The position numbers and the translations under genes are program-made. A DNA stretch of 64,000 nucleotides from Aquatica leii (Eukaryota > Arthropoda > Insecta > Coleoptera > Lampyridae): NCBI GenBank assembly GCA_035610365.1, contig CM069436.1:60589505-60653504 (forward strand), read 5' to 3'. Every line of letters begins with the position of its first letter. Within the stretch, counting starts at the first letter, position 1. Shown piece by piece: positions 42,021 to 55,081 of the stretch. The notes under the pieces were generated by a model, which saw nothing but the letters and a program-made list of their open reading frames with translations, made no database searches and had not been told where the DNA came from.

Positions 42021-45000
42021 GCGACTTGAAATACCGCCACCTATTTGCCACTTTGGAATGGTACGTGTCAATTATTTATCTTTTGCTGGAAACTATAACT
42101 GGGAGCAAGTCGTAGTCGTACTTCGTGTAATATTCTAATAAATTTGGAGGCACATTTGCGATAGGAATAGTGAAAATCGCTCGGAAGCTTGAATCATTCA
42201 GTAGGCGATTCAATTTAAGATTCCAGCGCTTCTAGCGGCAAAGAACGAATTAACGTTGCAATAATAAACGTCATAGTTGCCTTTACTTCCATACTATTTA
42301 TTTTATTTCTTTTTGTGTTGTAACAAGCTTTTTCTGAAAACCAAAGCTTAATTTATGTACTTTATAATCTTTTTTTTATAGTTTGATAAGTTTTTTCAAC
42401 ATTACATAAGATTTACTAATATTATTAGTGATGCTAAGTAAGTTTGTATACAGGTTAGAAATTGCATTTACTAGTCGTTTTATTGTAGTTTAATAATTTT
42501 GTGTTTTAGTTTAGTGCTATAAAACAACACAATAATTAGTTAGAACTCAATTTACAGCCAACATCGTTAGATTGGGCCCTTAATAGTATAATTAGTCACT
42601 CAGAAACATCAATTTCACTTTGCATGTAGGTAGATTGTTTTCTCATCGCAAACTTCATCAGCCATCCGCTTTATTTAAATTTCTTTTGTAATAAAGCGAT
42701 GGTTAGCACATTTACTTTGAAGTGTTTTGCTTGCTATATCAGTTGTAGTTCTAATTGTTAGATATTGTACGGAAGGCAAATGTAGTGTCGTAACCTTTAG
42801 TTTTTTAACTGCCGGGCAGTTTGTCTGAACGTATGTAATTTTATTATTGGCGCTAATGTAGAATTATAATAACAACTAAATATATACTTGTTTGATAAAA
42901 ATAATGTTATATTTAAAAATGTTGCAAACAAAGTTTCTTATTATTTTCTAACAGATTTTGCAAGTTATAATTTCACCACGAGGACTGTATGTCGTTCAAC
43001 AAGTTTGTCAGTTCCATAAATGTTAATTATGTGCATTTTTTTACGAAATTTACTTAACAACGCAGCAGAAATTCAAAATAAAACAACAACAAATTAAGTA
43101 CGCGTATTAAGCTATTATTGTTCAATCAGGTAAATATTTTTAAAATTTTTTTTTCTACCAAACGTTTAAAAATGGTTTAAATTAGCATCGGAGAATCTCG
43201 TTGTCCGGATTCTTCTTCTTCTTGTTGCATTTAATTGTACAATAACTTAAAATAATTACTGTAAATCAGTGGCTGAGATCGCTATTATTTTCCACGATCA
43301 ATGATCGCAATCATGGTATTTAGAATTAATTAGTAATCGACTGTTGCTAAAAAGTCGCTCGTGTAAAGTTAGTCATAAATTTAGCCATAAACATTCGATT
43401 TTCGTTTTCCGCGATACAATAACGTTTGGAGTATTGAAAATCAACATACCTAAGTATTTTTTAATATTGTTTCTAAACAATAAATTAATTAAAATTTGTT
43501 CATATTTAGATTTTACAAAGATATTTACAAAAATTCACAGAAAATAGATACTACTGTGATGTTTTTTTTTCGACATGACGTGCTATTTGAATTCTGATGC
43601 AAACTTACGAACAAATAGTTTAAAGCATTAATAAACAACATATTAAAAAATAAATGTCGTTCTTTCGTAAATTAAATGTTTCTATTTGAAATTGACCCTG
43701 AAAAGATTGTTGAGTAATTAGTCATAACTCGTATTGATATTTGTCTCAAACATAAGATTTATGTATTAAAAATAAATTTGCAATTCTTTTCAAATACGTA
43801 TTGTCATTTGTAGTTAATGCTTATTGTTTTTAACTTCCTGTGTTTTTATGATTTACTTTGGTGTTTATATAAAGCTAGGTTTTTCTCAAAATGCTGAATG
43901 CGTGACACAAATTTTACAAACGTTCTTTCTTAGAAGAGTTTTCTAATTCTCTTTGAAAAGAATGCATTGTTAAATTTCTGTAAACAAAGACAATATAATT
44001 CAATGTTTAAATCCATGTTACTTTTTTATTAAAAAATCTGTATGTGGTTTAAAATTCTTACGAGGAAAAGAGCAAAGGGGTTATTTACCTACTTACACAA
44101 AATTTTACGATTTTCCGTGAACTACCTGCATACTTTAAGTTTATTATACATTTATTAAAATAATTTTATAGGTAAAATCGTGTTATATTAGTCTTATTTC
44201 TTTATGCGATAATTAAAAGTATTAATTTCTTTTCCACAACCGCAATTGTTATTTTATCAGCGATCAATGATCGCGATCAATATTTTGCATAATGATCGAT
44301 TCATCGTAATTGCATAATCGTTCTGGCCATTGCTTTAAATCTTTTTTGTTGATGTTGGCATATGTCGAATAAAAATATCGTTTTTGTAAATGTTAGGGCC
44401 GCATTTCTTTAGCACCTTGTCTAATAAATACTTAGTTTTTTTTAAAATAAAAAAAATTATAAACAAAATTCATTTATGTTTATTTTAGCATGCTGAAAGC
44501 ACTTCAATACAAATCCAACAATACATAAAGTATTTTTACAATTGTTTAAAAAAAATCGCAAAAATTTTGAAAACACTAATACTAATTGCATTTTCAAAAC
44601 TTTATTTTTAAAATACTAACAACTTAATTTTTTTTTACTTTTTGTGCTTATTTAGTATATTTTTTTACAGAAGCTGTAATTGTTGATATGAACATCAACC
44701 TAAGATACTCAAAAATGTAGTAGTTTCTCAAACATATGGAAGAAAACGTCGATTGTTATTTATCGATGACGATCGTGAAGACAAATAAATTTATTCTTTC
44801 TACAGCTCCAGTTCACTAAACGAAGGTATAAATAGACAAGCAATAATAAGTAATTTTTTTAAATATATGTTTTATAGTTGAAGATACGTCCTATAATATT
44901 TTGAAGATACTGGAACGACCACAGTGTGTTCTCAAATTCGTCAAGCCGTTAAGTTTTGACTAAACTACGCAACATAGTGATACAAATGGATTCTCCGTCA

Positions 45001-45079
45001 AAAATCCTTTTAAAGGATGAATTGGTCAATTATTCTTTCAGAAATTTAACATAATTTTAATTTAAAATTATTTAAATTA
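42021..45079. other. unassigned AT-rich interval of 3 kb
   Basis: No gene recognised. The word CGATCAATGATCGC occurs at 43291 and 44261, about 970 bp apart, each in a longer AT-rich palindromic setting. A 67-codon frame at 43344-43547 is unconvincing. Confidence 0.3.
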
Positions 45080-46123
45080 CCAGTCCACTAATAACAAATT
45101 CGTTTACATATGTTTCCAGCTTTAAAATGATGCTTATCTTCAGAAAAGTCTACAAAAAATATTTACAACTTTTTTAAATACAAAAAATGTCATCAACATA
45201 TCTTTTCTAAAATATTATTTTTTGTAAGAAAATTTGGTGTTCAGAAATATATTCACTTTCTAAATTGTTTAAGAAGATTTCAGTAAAAATAAGTGATAAA
45301 TTTGATAATCAATTTTTTAAACAAAATCTAGGTCTTTCAATGGGTTCTCCTTTATCACTTTTCTCAATTTTTTAAAGAAATTAAGTAAAGGTAACGATTT
45401 CAAGATTTCTTTTTCTAATGAAATATTTATTTAATTTTTAAGCTTCTTAAAGGTAGTAAAAATAAAGCTATTTAAGCTGTATAGTTGTTTCTGAAAGGTG
45501 GTTTACGGTTCCTTTAGAGCTTCTTTAAAGCTTTGCTAGTATCACAAAGAGTTGTATAAGCCCGATTTTAATCCATTAAAGGAGCTACCTAACAGCAACA
45601 TAACTGCGGAATTTTTAGCTACTTAAACGCTTCATGGAGGCTTCATTTTTTTCACAAGCCACTTAAAAGTGTTCTAAAGAGTAACTTTAAAAGCTAAAGT
45701 GGTTATAAAAAAGCCGGTTTTAGCTGCAATTTGATCACTAGGAAATTCTTGAATTACTAGAGTTCATTTATATTAAAATATCAAATACAAATTTTTTGTT
45801 GAACGAGCAAACCAATTTCAATTATGATTTTAAACTTAAATTTTTTTAGATTTGTTTCTAAATTGCACCATCTTCCTTTTTTAAAATAATTAACATTTAA
45901 CATTTTGTAAAACTTACATTTTTTTAATTATCTAGTTACAAATTTTCAGATTTGAGATTGTTCGAAAAAATGTAAGTTAAAAAACTTTTTGTAATCTTAA
46001 CTTTTTATAAGTTGTAAATATTTTTACTTTTTTGAAGATGAGCTTCATTATTTTAAAGCTCGAAGCATATGTAAAATAGTATATACATTTTGAAAGTTAA
46101 CGAATTTATTATTGGTGGACTGG
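45080..46123. mobile_element. 1,044-bp inverted-repeat element, TA target
   Basis: Tips CCAGTCCACTAATAACAAAT (left) and CCAGTCCACCAATAATAAAT (right, reversed) are near-perfect inverted repeats. Similarity reaches about 130 bp inwards (GCTTTAAAAT, TTATCTTCA.AAAAGT, AATATTTACAACTT). TA flanks both ends, fitting Tc1/mariner-type insertion. The interior has repeated words (GCTTCTTTAAAGC, AGTGGCTT) but no clear gene; one frame gives FKQNLGLSMGSPLSL at about 45325. Confidence 0.75.
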
Positions 46124-47179
46124 TAATTTGAATAATTTTAAAAATTGACGAATAATAACAATAAATCCCCATAACAATTTTCTTTTAATTTAATTTGCAT
46201 TGTTTTAGTTATTTTTGTTTTCGATTTATATTTTACAAAAATAAATAAATATTTGAATATACATATTTTTTTGTTTTCTTAAATATAAAGCATGATATTG
46301 TTTTAGTTTATTTGACATTGACTTGTGTCGTAACAATACAAGCTATTGTTTATGATATTAACCTCTGTTTTGAACAGGTAAACGGTAAAGTAAACACAAA
46401 TATAAAAAAAGGTTCTAACTCGTACTTCATAACAAATAAGTAAGTTCGCAACATAAAAACCACGATTTTGCAGATGGCAGCAGGTCTTAGTCTATTAGTT
46501 TATGAAAAGAGGGGGTACAGACGGGTAAAAAAAAAGAGAAACAAGAGAGATAAAACTACAGTACGATTTTTAACACACTATTTGCGACTCTTCTTAAATT
46601 ATTACTCAATGGTTATAATAAGTAACACAAAATAAGTTTTACAAAAACAATCAATTGTTACAAGACTAGTGCAAATCATCATCAAATTTCTTTTTTATCG
46701 TAATATTTCTTGTATTTAATTTTTATTATTTACAGTAGATTTTTGTAGCATATTAGATCTATTGGGGTAATTTAAACTTTATCTTGCATTTTCTCAATGT
46801 TTGTTATAAAAAGATTGAAATAGGTTTTACTCCAAAACAGTGCTATTAAAACCACTAACTTTCTTATTACCTTCTTACATCGTAAAGCTCCAATTCTAAT
46901 AATAACACCCATTAATTACAAAGCATTTTTAAATATTAAAAAATTATTTGTTTTGTAAATTATATTACATGTTATTCTGTGGAAGCTTTTAAAAAAACAA
47001 CGTTTACACACCAACATGGTATTTGTTGAAAGAACTTTAAGACATTGTTAACGATTCAGGCTTTTGCATAAATAAATTTCTTTTATTTATTGGCTGCAAA
47101 AGCAAAATGTAAATAATTGATATTTTTTAAACTGACCCAGCTCATTCATATTGAAACGTTCAAGAAATTATTCTCAAGT
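46124..47179. other. unassigned AT-rich interval
   Basis: No gene, inverted repeat or family recognised. Confidence 0.3.
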
Positions 47180-47420
47180 TTCAAAGATTTCACAAAGTTG
47201 TTATCTATTTTCCAGAACGTTTATCGAAAGATATGGAACATTCGCGAAGGATTTCCAAAATGTGTATAAAAGCGGTTCAAACAAATCAGAGGTCAGTTAC
47301 TTCTCGTAATTCGAAGACGGCAGTGTTAAGAAGATTATTCAAGTCTAAATAAATAAGTGATTAGCGCGTGTGCAATAAATCTACGGTGTATAACCTTTAT
47401 TAAATATCCTTAGATTTAAT
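47180..47420 (+). promoter_or_regulatory. promoter-like block, possible solo LTR
   Basis: TATAAAAG (47265-47272) lies 30 bp before an arthropod initiator, TCAGTT (A at 47295). It is followed by GAAGACGG about 17-24 bp downstream and a CAATAAA near 47373. Spacing of TATA, initiator, downstream GA-rich element and polyA signal within about 110 bp is what an LTR R region looks like. No host gene follows. No second copy or inverted TG...CA ends were established, so the LTR reading is inference. Confidence 0.45.
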
Positions 47421-49884
47421 TAGTTCAGTTACTTATAAACGTGTAGATATTTTTAGTATAAATAAATTAGTAGTAATAATAAACTTTACAATATTAACTT
47501 TTGCTTGAAATCAATGTATTGACAAATTTAAAATAGTAAATGATTTCAATTTAATTAAAATTGCATGTATATAAAGCAGGTAAATTATAATTACTATTTT
47601 TCTAAATAGAATAGTTAAAAGTCAAATAATAATTACATTTATAGCTAATATATAATATAATAAACACTGACACATTGACATAAAATAAATACAAAGTTTT
47701 GACGTATAATTTTTAATTGTCATTTTAGGTATTACTACAGGTACTACCAACACAAATTTTTAAATTTAGATTAATTATTTTCCGCGTTGTTATATAATTA
47801 ACAATTTATAAACTTCTGGTTTTTAAAGATTACTCTTTTATTACAATCTTTCATTATAAATAAATCACGTGTTCAACTTATCACACGCCGACCTTTCGTA
47901 TAAAATCGCAGTGGATCTTTAGAGCTTGGAACAAAGTTTATTCCAGCTCGGCTTATGAACAATTTAACACGCAGGATTTATCTGAAATGGAAGATTGTAA
48001 TATAATTAACAATTTGAATATAACACAAAGTTTACAAGATCTCTAAACATAACATTTAATTTAGTAAAGAAAAATGTACTTCAAAAATACATATTTTTTA
48101 TTCTTATGTCGCATTTCCAAATTATATAAAATGAGAAAAGTAATGATTTTTAAAAATTGAAAAATCTACAAAGTACATTAACATATTGTTTAGAAAATAT
48201 AAAAGATGCAACAGAACTGTCAGAGAAATTGGATGTTTTATGAATGCAGAAGTATCATACTCGGAGAAGCATTAGGTATGTCATTCATCATAAATTATTT
48301 TTAAATAATAATGTGGCTACATTTAAATCAGCTTTTTTAATTAAATTCGTCACGTAATTTACGAAAATTACTGAAATTATTTTTTTTACGAATTTCAAAC
48401 TGGTACAACCAGCAACGCCTTATAATTTCAATAGTAACGTTAAACACAAAATTTCAATGAATAACAATGGATAATTATTTTGATTCAAATAAATTATATT
48501 TCAACATTGTATAATAAATCAATGGTTAAAAAGAACCACGTTTTTGTTAACGTAGCACAATTGATTCAAGACCTAAATTTCTCGCAGCACAATGTAGTTC
48601 CTTAATTGAATACTGCTGTTCGTACAATATTATGAATCGATCAACATTTACCTATATAATCATAAAAAAATGTTTGGTAAATTAATGATTGTTTTAACAT
48701 TACTTTAATTACTTTGAATTCGGTTTATTAACAATATAAATACAATGTTTTTAAAACCTATTTTAAGCACTTACTACTTCTATACTTACTCAAATAAATT
48801 ACATTTTAGCATAAATCAAGCCAAAGTTGATTATTGTATTACACCAATTACACGAAAATGTGTAAATAACTTTATGTTATTTTAAGAAGTCATGTAATAT
48901 AAAGGTATTTAAGTTAATCTACACAGTAACATACGTGTGCCAATTTGGTTTAGAATATTATTACGATTTTTAAATTTTAAACTAAATTTATTTGAATTAT
49001 TTACACGATTATGATAAATATAAGTAATTTAGTAAACTAACACACAATACAACAACCTATGCAAAATAATAAAGTAATATAATGAAAACAAACACAAAAA
49101 TTTATATATCCCTGTCACTGTAGATTTATAAAAACAGTCCGCGGATAATATAATCACGTTTATTTATCTCTACGACGCACACGTTAAATAACCTAATTGC
49201 ACTTACATTATTATATTATATTTACACCGGCAAATCTTGTTTAAGACTGACAACAGTCAATTTTTTGCAATTACTTTTTATATTTTTCCATATCTTCTAC
49301 TATAACATTCTATTCGTTTCTTAAATCACTTCAAATATTCTCAAAATTCAATAAAGTTTTACTATACATTCTTAAATCTCTGTTTTAAAAAATATCGTCA
49401 TTTTGTTTTCAAGTTTCAATAGAGATTTCAAGTAATTTGTTTTCTCATAAACAATTAAATAAAGAAAAAAGCAAAAAATTTTTGTAATGTATAATAGGAA
49501 AATGGTCTCAAACAAGCGGTTCTTACCAAGCATTCAACTTTTACTTCTCATTCTTTCGGTCGACAAAATAAGCGTTAGAACAGACGTATGAGTGATATCA
49601 ATTTTCTGTTTAGATTAATGTAGGTTTCGAAGAGTTTTCTTTAGTATAATTACATGGTTACCATGTTTGTAACTATTTGGTGTGTTGTATTATGTTTTTA
49701 TAGCTGCTAAGGTGTTTATTATTCTTGCTAAATAGTTAGAAACCGAATTCAAATTACCGCGTAATACCTGTTATAAGTTTTTTAATTAGAATTTTGTATA
49801 TTAAAAAAAACAGTAAATACAAGTGCAACTTTAAAACGTTAAACACCTTACAATAAAACAATAACATTTCAGTAGGGGATAGTT
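47421..49884. other. unassigned AT-rich interval of 2.5 kb
   Basis: No frame above 60 codons and no family recognised. Another TATAAAAT block (47900) lacks a fitting initiator. Confidence 0.3.
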
Positions 49885-50329
49885 TAATAAAACAGGATAG
49901 TCTGGTAAAACAAAATACCCAAATTTATCTTAAAACAAGTAGTTCCATTTATCTTCTTGTGCATAAACTTGCTTGTTGTTTGTTTACTCTAGTTGTCTTC
50001 TGGTGAGCAAAATAATTAAGTTGTCAAACACTAAGGTTAGATTAAATTGTTGCTTCTGCATATTAAACTCAATTTTTCTAAGTTAGTGCAAAATTATTTG
50101 AAGGTGAGTACATGTAGAAAATGTATGTAACACATGTATTAATAGGGGGTTTCCAAAAGCTATTTTGTTTAATTGTTAAAATAAGATGCTGTATCTGTAA
50201 AACAAGACACCCTGTAATTGGGTAAAACGAGATGTACTCCGTTTTACCAAAATATATTTATTTATTGCAAACAATTTAAAAACTTAATTTTTTTTATGTA
50301 ATATTGGAACGCAATGGGAAAGTATAGAA

Positions 50330-50850
50330 GAGTGGGACACCTTAAAGCATCAAAATACTACAGTTTCTCGTAAAACAATTGAAGTGCGGATAAAAAAATT
50401 AGGCGGATTATTCTTAACAGAGATGATTTAGCAAAAAAAGGACTAAGACGTCATAAACCTGTTTTTGCTACAGAGCAGAAGGACGAATTAATGAAATATT
50501 TTTTTTTCTATAGAAGCACATCTATTTAGAATAAATCTTGATGATTTAAGAAGTGTGACATTTAAACTGAACGCAATTAATTGCTTCAATTTTATAAAAT
50601 AAACGGGTAAAGCTTAAGTTGTATACCTTTTTAAGTTGGCATCCAAATGTCAAACTAAGTTTTAATGAACAAGCTTCAATTGCGAGAGCCATGAGTTTTA
50701 AAAAAAAATTTAAGTTAAATGTTTGTCATTGCGTCGAACGCGACAAGTTGGTTGTTTATCTTCTGCAAAACGTGGATTCATGAAGGCTGCGAGCATCTAA
50801 ACAGCAATTAGTAAGTTTAATAAAACAGGTGTGTATCCAATAATTTGAAC
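50330..50850 (+). pseudogene. pogo-family transposase fragments
   Basis: Pieces in different frames: an N-terminal segment with VSRKTIEVRIKKLGG, RRHKPVFATEQKDELMKYFF and INLDDLRSVTFKLN (CENP-B type HTH region), then after a large deletion a C-terminal GFMKAASI.TAISKFNKTGVYP block. The DDE core is missing. The order matches the better-preserved pogo genes at 35.3 and 57.9 kb. Confidence 0.65.
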
Positions 50851-50928
50851 CAGTTGAAACCACAAATTAACTCACAGACACAGCACACAAACATTAAAAG
50901 TGAAGAAAATGGTATTTTGCTAGCAGGT

Positions 50929-52440
50929 TGTTACGAAAATTTTCTCGCAACTTAAAGGGAAGCGTCTAACTCAGTTTGATTCGGCAAGTGGGTCGCAAGT
51001 CTTAGTGGGCTAATCTTATATTAGATTAAAAATGCGCCAAAACAATTAAATATAACAAACTTTGTTTAAATCTGTCAATCGCTAACAAATAAACTAGCAA
51101 AGCACAACTTCTAACAACAATATATGTATTTTAAACAAAAGAGAATAGTCGTTAAATCAATAGAGAAAAAGGTGGACTAATAACAATTATAGATTCGTCA
51201 TACATATCACAGGCATAATATTGATGCAGGCTTTTTCAACCAACACACCATACAACTAATTATATTCAATTGCTAACAAACATTATAAATAATTGATTTT
51301 AATTTAACAATAAATATTACTTGATTAAATTACCTTGTCTACTATGCAGTCGCAAAATAACTCGACAATCGACAATGATAATAACTACAAATCACAAAAA
51401 AATATGAGCACAAAAACTAACCCATCCAATATTTTTTCGTCAACAGTAGTAACTTACACTACTCCTTACGAAGAAACTTGATGGATGTCACGTCAACGTA
51501 CTCAACGACAATGCATAAGGTTACAGATGATATAAAGTTTGCGACTGATAGTACAGTCAGTATGATCTATGTATGTTACAAATACATAAAATAAGTTATA
51601 GGCTGAAGGTTATCAAATACAATTAAAATCGATTACATAAAAGCAAAATTTTACGATACTAGAAGTAGTGCGTACAAAGCTGACATAATTAAAATAATAA
51701 ATATAAAAGCGAGAAAACATACGCTATACTAACTAATATGCATAAAATTGATTAATTAGTAATATAAGTAAATTAACGGTTTAAAAAGGTTTTCGTGGTC
51801 TTAAATGTAGTTACTACTTAAATTTCGATTACTTTATTGGATAATTGAAGGCCAAGCAGACACTACAGTCTCTAAAACGTCGCCTACAGAATATAATCCA
51901 AAAAAATTAATTTTCTCCTTACACGTCCTCCTATTGGGATTTTATAAAAAAAATAACGTTTAATTAAATTGCAGTAATACGATACTGATACTTTAGAAAC
52001 AGGTGTGAGTCTTTTCTCGTCCCGTCCGATTACATAAAACAAGGTGGATTTCACAGATTACACATCCCAGAAACAGTCAAGTACAAAGACAGCAAGGCAA
52101 TCTCATAAAATTCGCTGAAAAAAGGTAAAAAAACAACGTAACGACGCCATCTTTAGTAACTGCTGAAACGTCGCGTAATTAACCCAATTGCTAAATTCGG
52201 CCAATACTTGGAATATGTTTTTCCTAGCACATCCGGTAAAGGCGTAATAAAAATTATTGAGAAAAATTTAGCATAACAAAAAAATACTTACATGTAAAAT
52301 AATACTCAGATACAAGAACGTTTACAGTGTTTTCAAACAGGTAATGAGCAAATAAAATGACCGTTAGTTGCTGTATCGCGTTTATCTCTACGCGTAACGT
52401 AAGTTAACAATTAGGAGCGGCGTATAAACAGTACAGCCGT
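50929..52440. other. probable insertion in the pogo element, possible LTR remnant
   Basis: It starts TGTTACGAAAATTTTCTCGC, followed by GC-richer sequence (AAGGGAAGCGTCTAACTCAG, AAGTGGGTCGCAAGTC), which resembles the start of insect gypsy LTRs (TGTTACG...). No matching 3' end, target duplication or internal gene was identified in this AT-rich block. Confidence 0.25.
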
Positions 52441-52489
52441 TAATTTAAATTTAGAATAAATATTCTTGAAAAATACAAAAAACCCACGA

Positions 52490-52890
52490 ACACTACCACA
52501 AAGATTGTCACGGGTATCACCAAGAACACCACCAAAAACGTTAACAACGCCAACATGCCGCCAACCAAACTTTCAATCAACATATGAAAAATTATTAGTT
52601 GCAAATCCATTGAGCTCACCAAAGATAACTCTTAGTCCAATTAGTACAAAACAGTTTTATGCAGCTTCCATTCCTTCGTGTTCTTCCAGCATTAAAATTG
52701 TAGTAAACCAGACCAGATAGCTCCACTCTCTTATTAAAAAAAAATTAAAAATTAATAAAAGTAGTTCAGAAAACGAGAGCCAAAAAGTAAAAAGGTAAAA
52801 AAGTGTCATTCAACGAAAGAAAAAGAAAAACACAAACGATACCAAATTGGATGGTTGAGTTAAATGTCAGCATTGCCATGCGATATTTTT
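52490..52890 (+). pseudogene. possible pogo C-terminal linker
   Basis: An 84-codon frame (52466-52720) contains FQSTYEKLLVANPLSSPKIT and LSPISTKQFYAASIPS. It is followed, past stops, by a Lys/Ser-rich tail and VKCQHCH. Pogo proteins with a PHD-like tail have such a Ser/Pro linker, then basic residues, then a first CxxC. Similarity is weak. The minus-strand hydrophobic frame here (52440-52622) is a shadow. Confidence 0.3.
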
Positions 52891-53045
52891 TTTTATAAGT
52901 TACAGAATCTTACTTACGTTTTTAAGGACAGTGTATTCTATTATTTTCTATGTTATTTTTTTTTCCTATAGGAGAAAGGCATAAAATGTACAAAAAAGTA
53001 ATGATCTTGTTTTACCAGATTGTGTTAAAACGGAATACTTAATTG

Positions 53046-53290
53046 TAAAGTGTAAAGATGTTTAATCAATTATCAATATACGTACACACAATTTGACAAT
53101 ACTTAATTTTTTTTATATAATATGCTCTGTAACATTGAAATTACAACACCAAGAAGGGGTAGGAATTTTGTGACCAAACTTGACGGAAAAGTTTAGCTAC
53201 TTAGTTCAGAGATAGTAAATAATTAAAATTTTATTCAATTGGATCAAGTAGTAATGGCATATCTAACTTGTTTCTACAACATCATCTATA
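53046..53290. other. unassigned interval
   Basis: Short spacer between the pogo element and the Helitron; nothing recognised. Confidence 0.3.
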
Positions 53291-53979
53291 TCTATATATA
53301 TAAAAATGTTATGTTGGTTTGTGTACGCTTCAAAAACTCAAAAAGTTCTGCACCGATTGAGTTGAAATTTTAACATGATATAAAATCCGCATCAAGGATT
53401 GTTTTTATCTATTTTTTGCATCAGTCACATACCTGCGACCGCGAGAAAACAGTTTTTTTAATGATCAGCTGTGTACCAGTGACCGCGCCATCTGTCATAA
53501 GCGAGGAAAACACTCGCTGACAACCGCAATATTAATGACGCAGTCACATGAGAAACAATTTCGTTCTCAATTACATTGTTTATTTACAAAAAAATTTGCA
53601 TCTGATTCTGATTATTATACAATCTGAATTAAATATTCACTTAAATCAAGAATTTTTGGTGTGATAGTGTTGTGATCGAACTGCGTCTTTCACCAAATCG
53701 TAAGTAGAGGTTATATTTTATATCAAAGATGGACAGTAAAAATATTATTAACTGACAGGCAAAATAAAAGGACTTATTATAATTCAAGTGGATTTCTAAC
53801 AGAAGTGAGTGGTTATATCTTTTTTATTACATCTAACACATGGACGTAATTATATTATTTAGTAATTATATTATTTATTTTGAATTAACCTCACTTTTAA
53901 TGTATATAAATATAATTACATTAAATGTCAACCATTCAATCACAATGTGTCACTGCGAAGCGGGGCAGGGTACAGCTAG
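53291..53979 (+). mobile_element. non-autonomous Helitron, 689 bp, both ends intact
   Basis: The 5' end TCTATATATATAAAAATG (53291) is preceded by A. The 3' end is GCGAAGCGGGGCAGGGTACA, then GCTAG (CTAG at 53976-53979), followed by T at 53980. So it sits in an A|T dinucleotide without target duplication, as Helitrons do. A GC-rich hairpin (CTGC / GCAG, 53953-53968) precedes the CTAG end by 7 nt. The interior near the 5' end carries the insect Helitron-type block CTCAAAAAGTTCTGCACCGA. There is no Rep-helicase gene. Confidence 0.85.
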
Positions 53980-54071
53980 TTATCTTATGTATTTTGTGTG
54001 AGTCTTGGTTAATTTTAATATTTTTATCTCTTGTGGTTTTCTGTTTAACGTGTTTTGAGAGTCTGATCATG

Positions 54072-54590
54072 AGTGAAAATTACCGCCAATTAAGCGAATT
54101 CGACAACGGCCAAATTAATGGTTTACGTAAAAGTGGTTTTTTGTACAGAAAAATTGGAAATCGTTTTAACCGTAACCAACCTACTATCACGCGCTGTAAT
54201 CAAGCATAGACTATAGAAGGTCAGAACCGTCGTAAACAAGGAACTGGAAGACGGAAACAAACAAATGATGTGGAGGATCTCCATCTTTGACTTATGGGAA
54301 TAAGAGACTGATTTTCCCGTACAAAATCAATCGCCAATTAATGATTAGGTAGTAAAGGTCGTCCTGTAACTCTTTGAACAGTTTGCTGTCGAATCAAAAT
54401 TTTCGGATTGCAACACCGACATCATCGTTTGGAGTGGTAGTTGCGATTCTACTGGAATCTGGAATAGCATAGAGTAATCTTCAGTGGTGAATTCCGATTT
54501 TGATTGGGGGTGCATGATGAAAGTGTGAGAGTCAGACGAAGACGTGAGGAACGGCGCAAGATTCAATTTTTCTGTTGAGCGGCTTCAAGT
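54072..54590 (+). pseudogene. Tc1-like transposase, decayed
   Basis: It starts MSENYRQLSEFDNGQINGLR, then KSGFLYRKIGNRFNRNQPTI and TRCNQA. After a stop come EGQNRRKQGTGRRKQTNDVE with DLHL, IRD.FSRTKSIAN, then deleted and frameshifted pieces FYWNL..., VIFSGEFRF.LGVHDE and SVRVRRRREER. This is the N-terminal paired-like HTH plus the start of the DDE domain of Tc1 proteins; the FSDESRF motif has become FSGEFRF, so the first catalytic Asp is lost. The C-terminal half is missing. It begins about 90 bp after the Helitron. Confidence 0.87.
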
Positions 54591-55081
54591 TGTTTAGTAT
54601 ACAATAACACAAAAGTAAACTAACTACTTGCTGAAATCAATCGACACATATTTAAACAAAAATTATGTTCCTGTTCATCTTTGTTCCTTTTCTTTAAAAT
54701 TTAAAATTCCATTTCACAGAGTACAATTTTTACATATTTTTTAAGGTAGGTCGTTTATAACATATAATCTTGATTATTTTAATGTTACGGTTTAAAAATG
54801 TCTTTATTTTAAATAAATTGTCATTAAGTAATGTTTAAAATTAAAATAAAAAGATAAATACAATAATATTTTGCTGGAATTCTTGCGAGGAAAAAGGGGG
54901 CGCACAGATTTTACTTGCTATGTAACTAAGCCACAGATAGGAATACATTATTTATAAATAAAATTCACAAATTTTTTACAAACGTCATAAGGCAAGATGT
55001 CATTAACTTTGCACAATAACTGGATTGTTTGTTACCTATACAATAATAATAATAAAAATTACAAAAAACTATAATTAATAA

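Larger units (their letters stand above)
49885..53045 (+). mobile_element. pogo-type element, broken, with GTAAAAC-rich ends
   Basis: The left side has GTCTGGTAAAACAAAATA (about 49900), GTAAAACAAGACACCCTG and GGGTAAAACGAGATG (50198-50240), with CCGTTTTACC. The right side (53007-53043) has ATCTTGTTTTACCAGATTGT, the reverse complement of the left end. Pieces of a pogo transposase lie inside on the + strand (50330-50850 and perhaps 52490-52890). The boundaries are approximate, and a second element appears inserted at about 50929-52440. Confidence 0.5.

Noticed and set aside
52440-52622. Hydrophobic 60-codon minus frame resembling a membrane segment
   Set aside because: It is antisense to a Thr/Pro-rich + frame; hydrophobic antisense frames arise automatically there.
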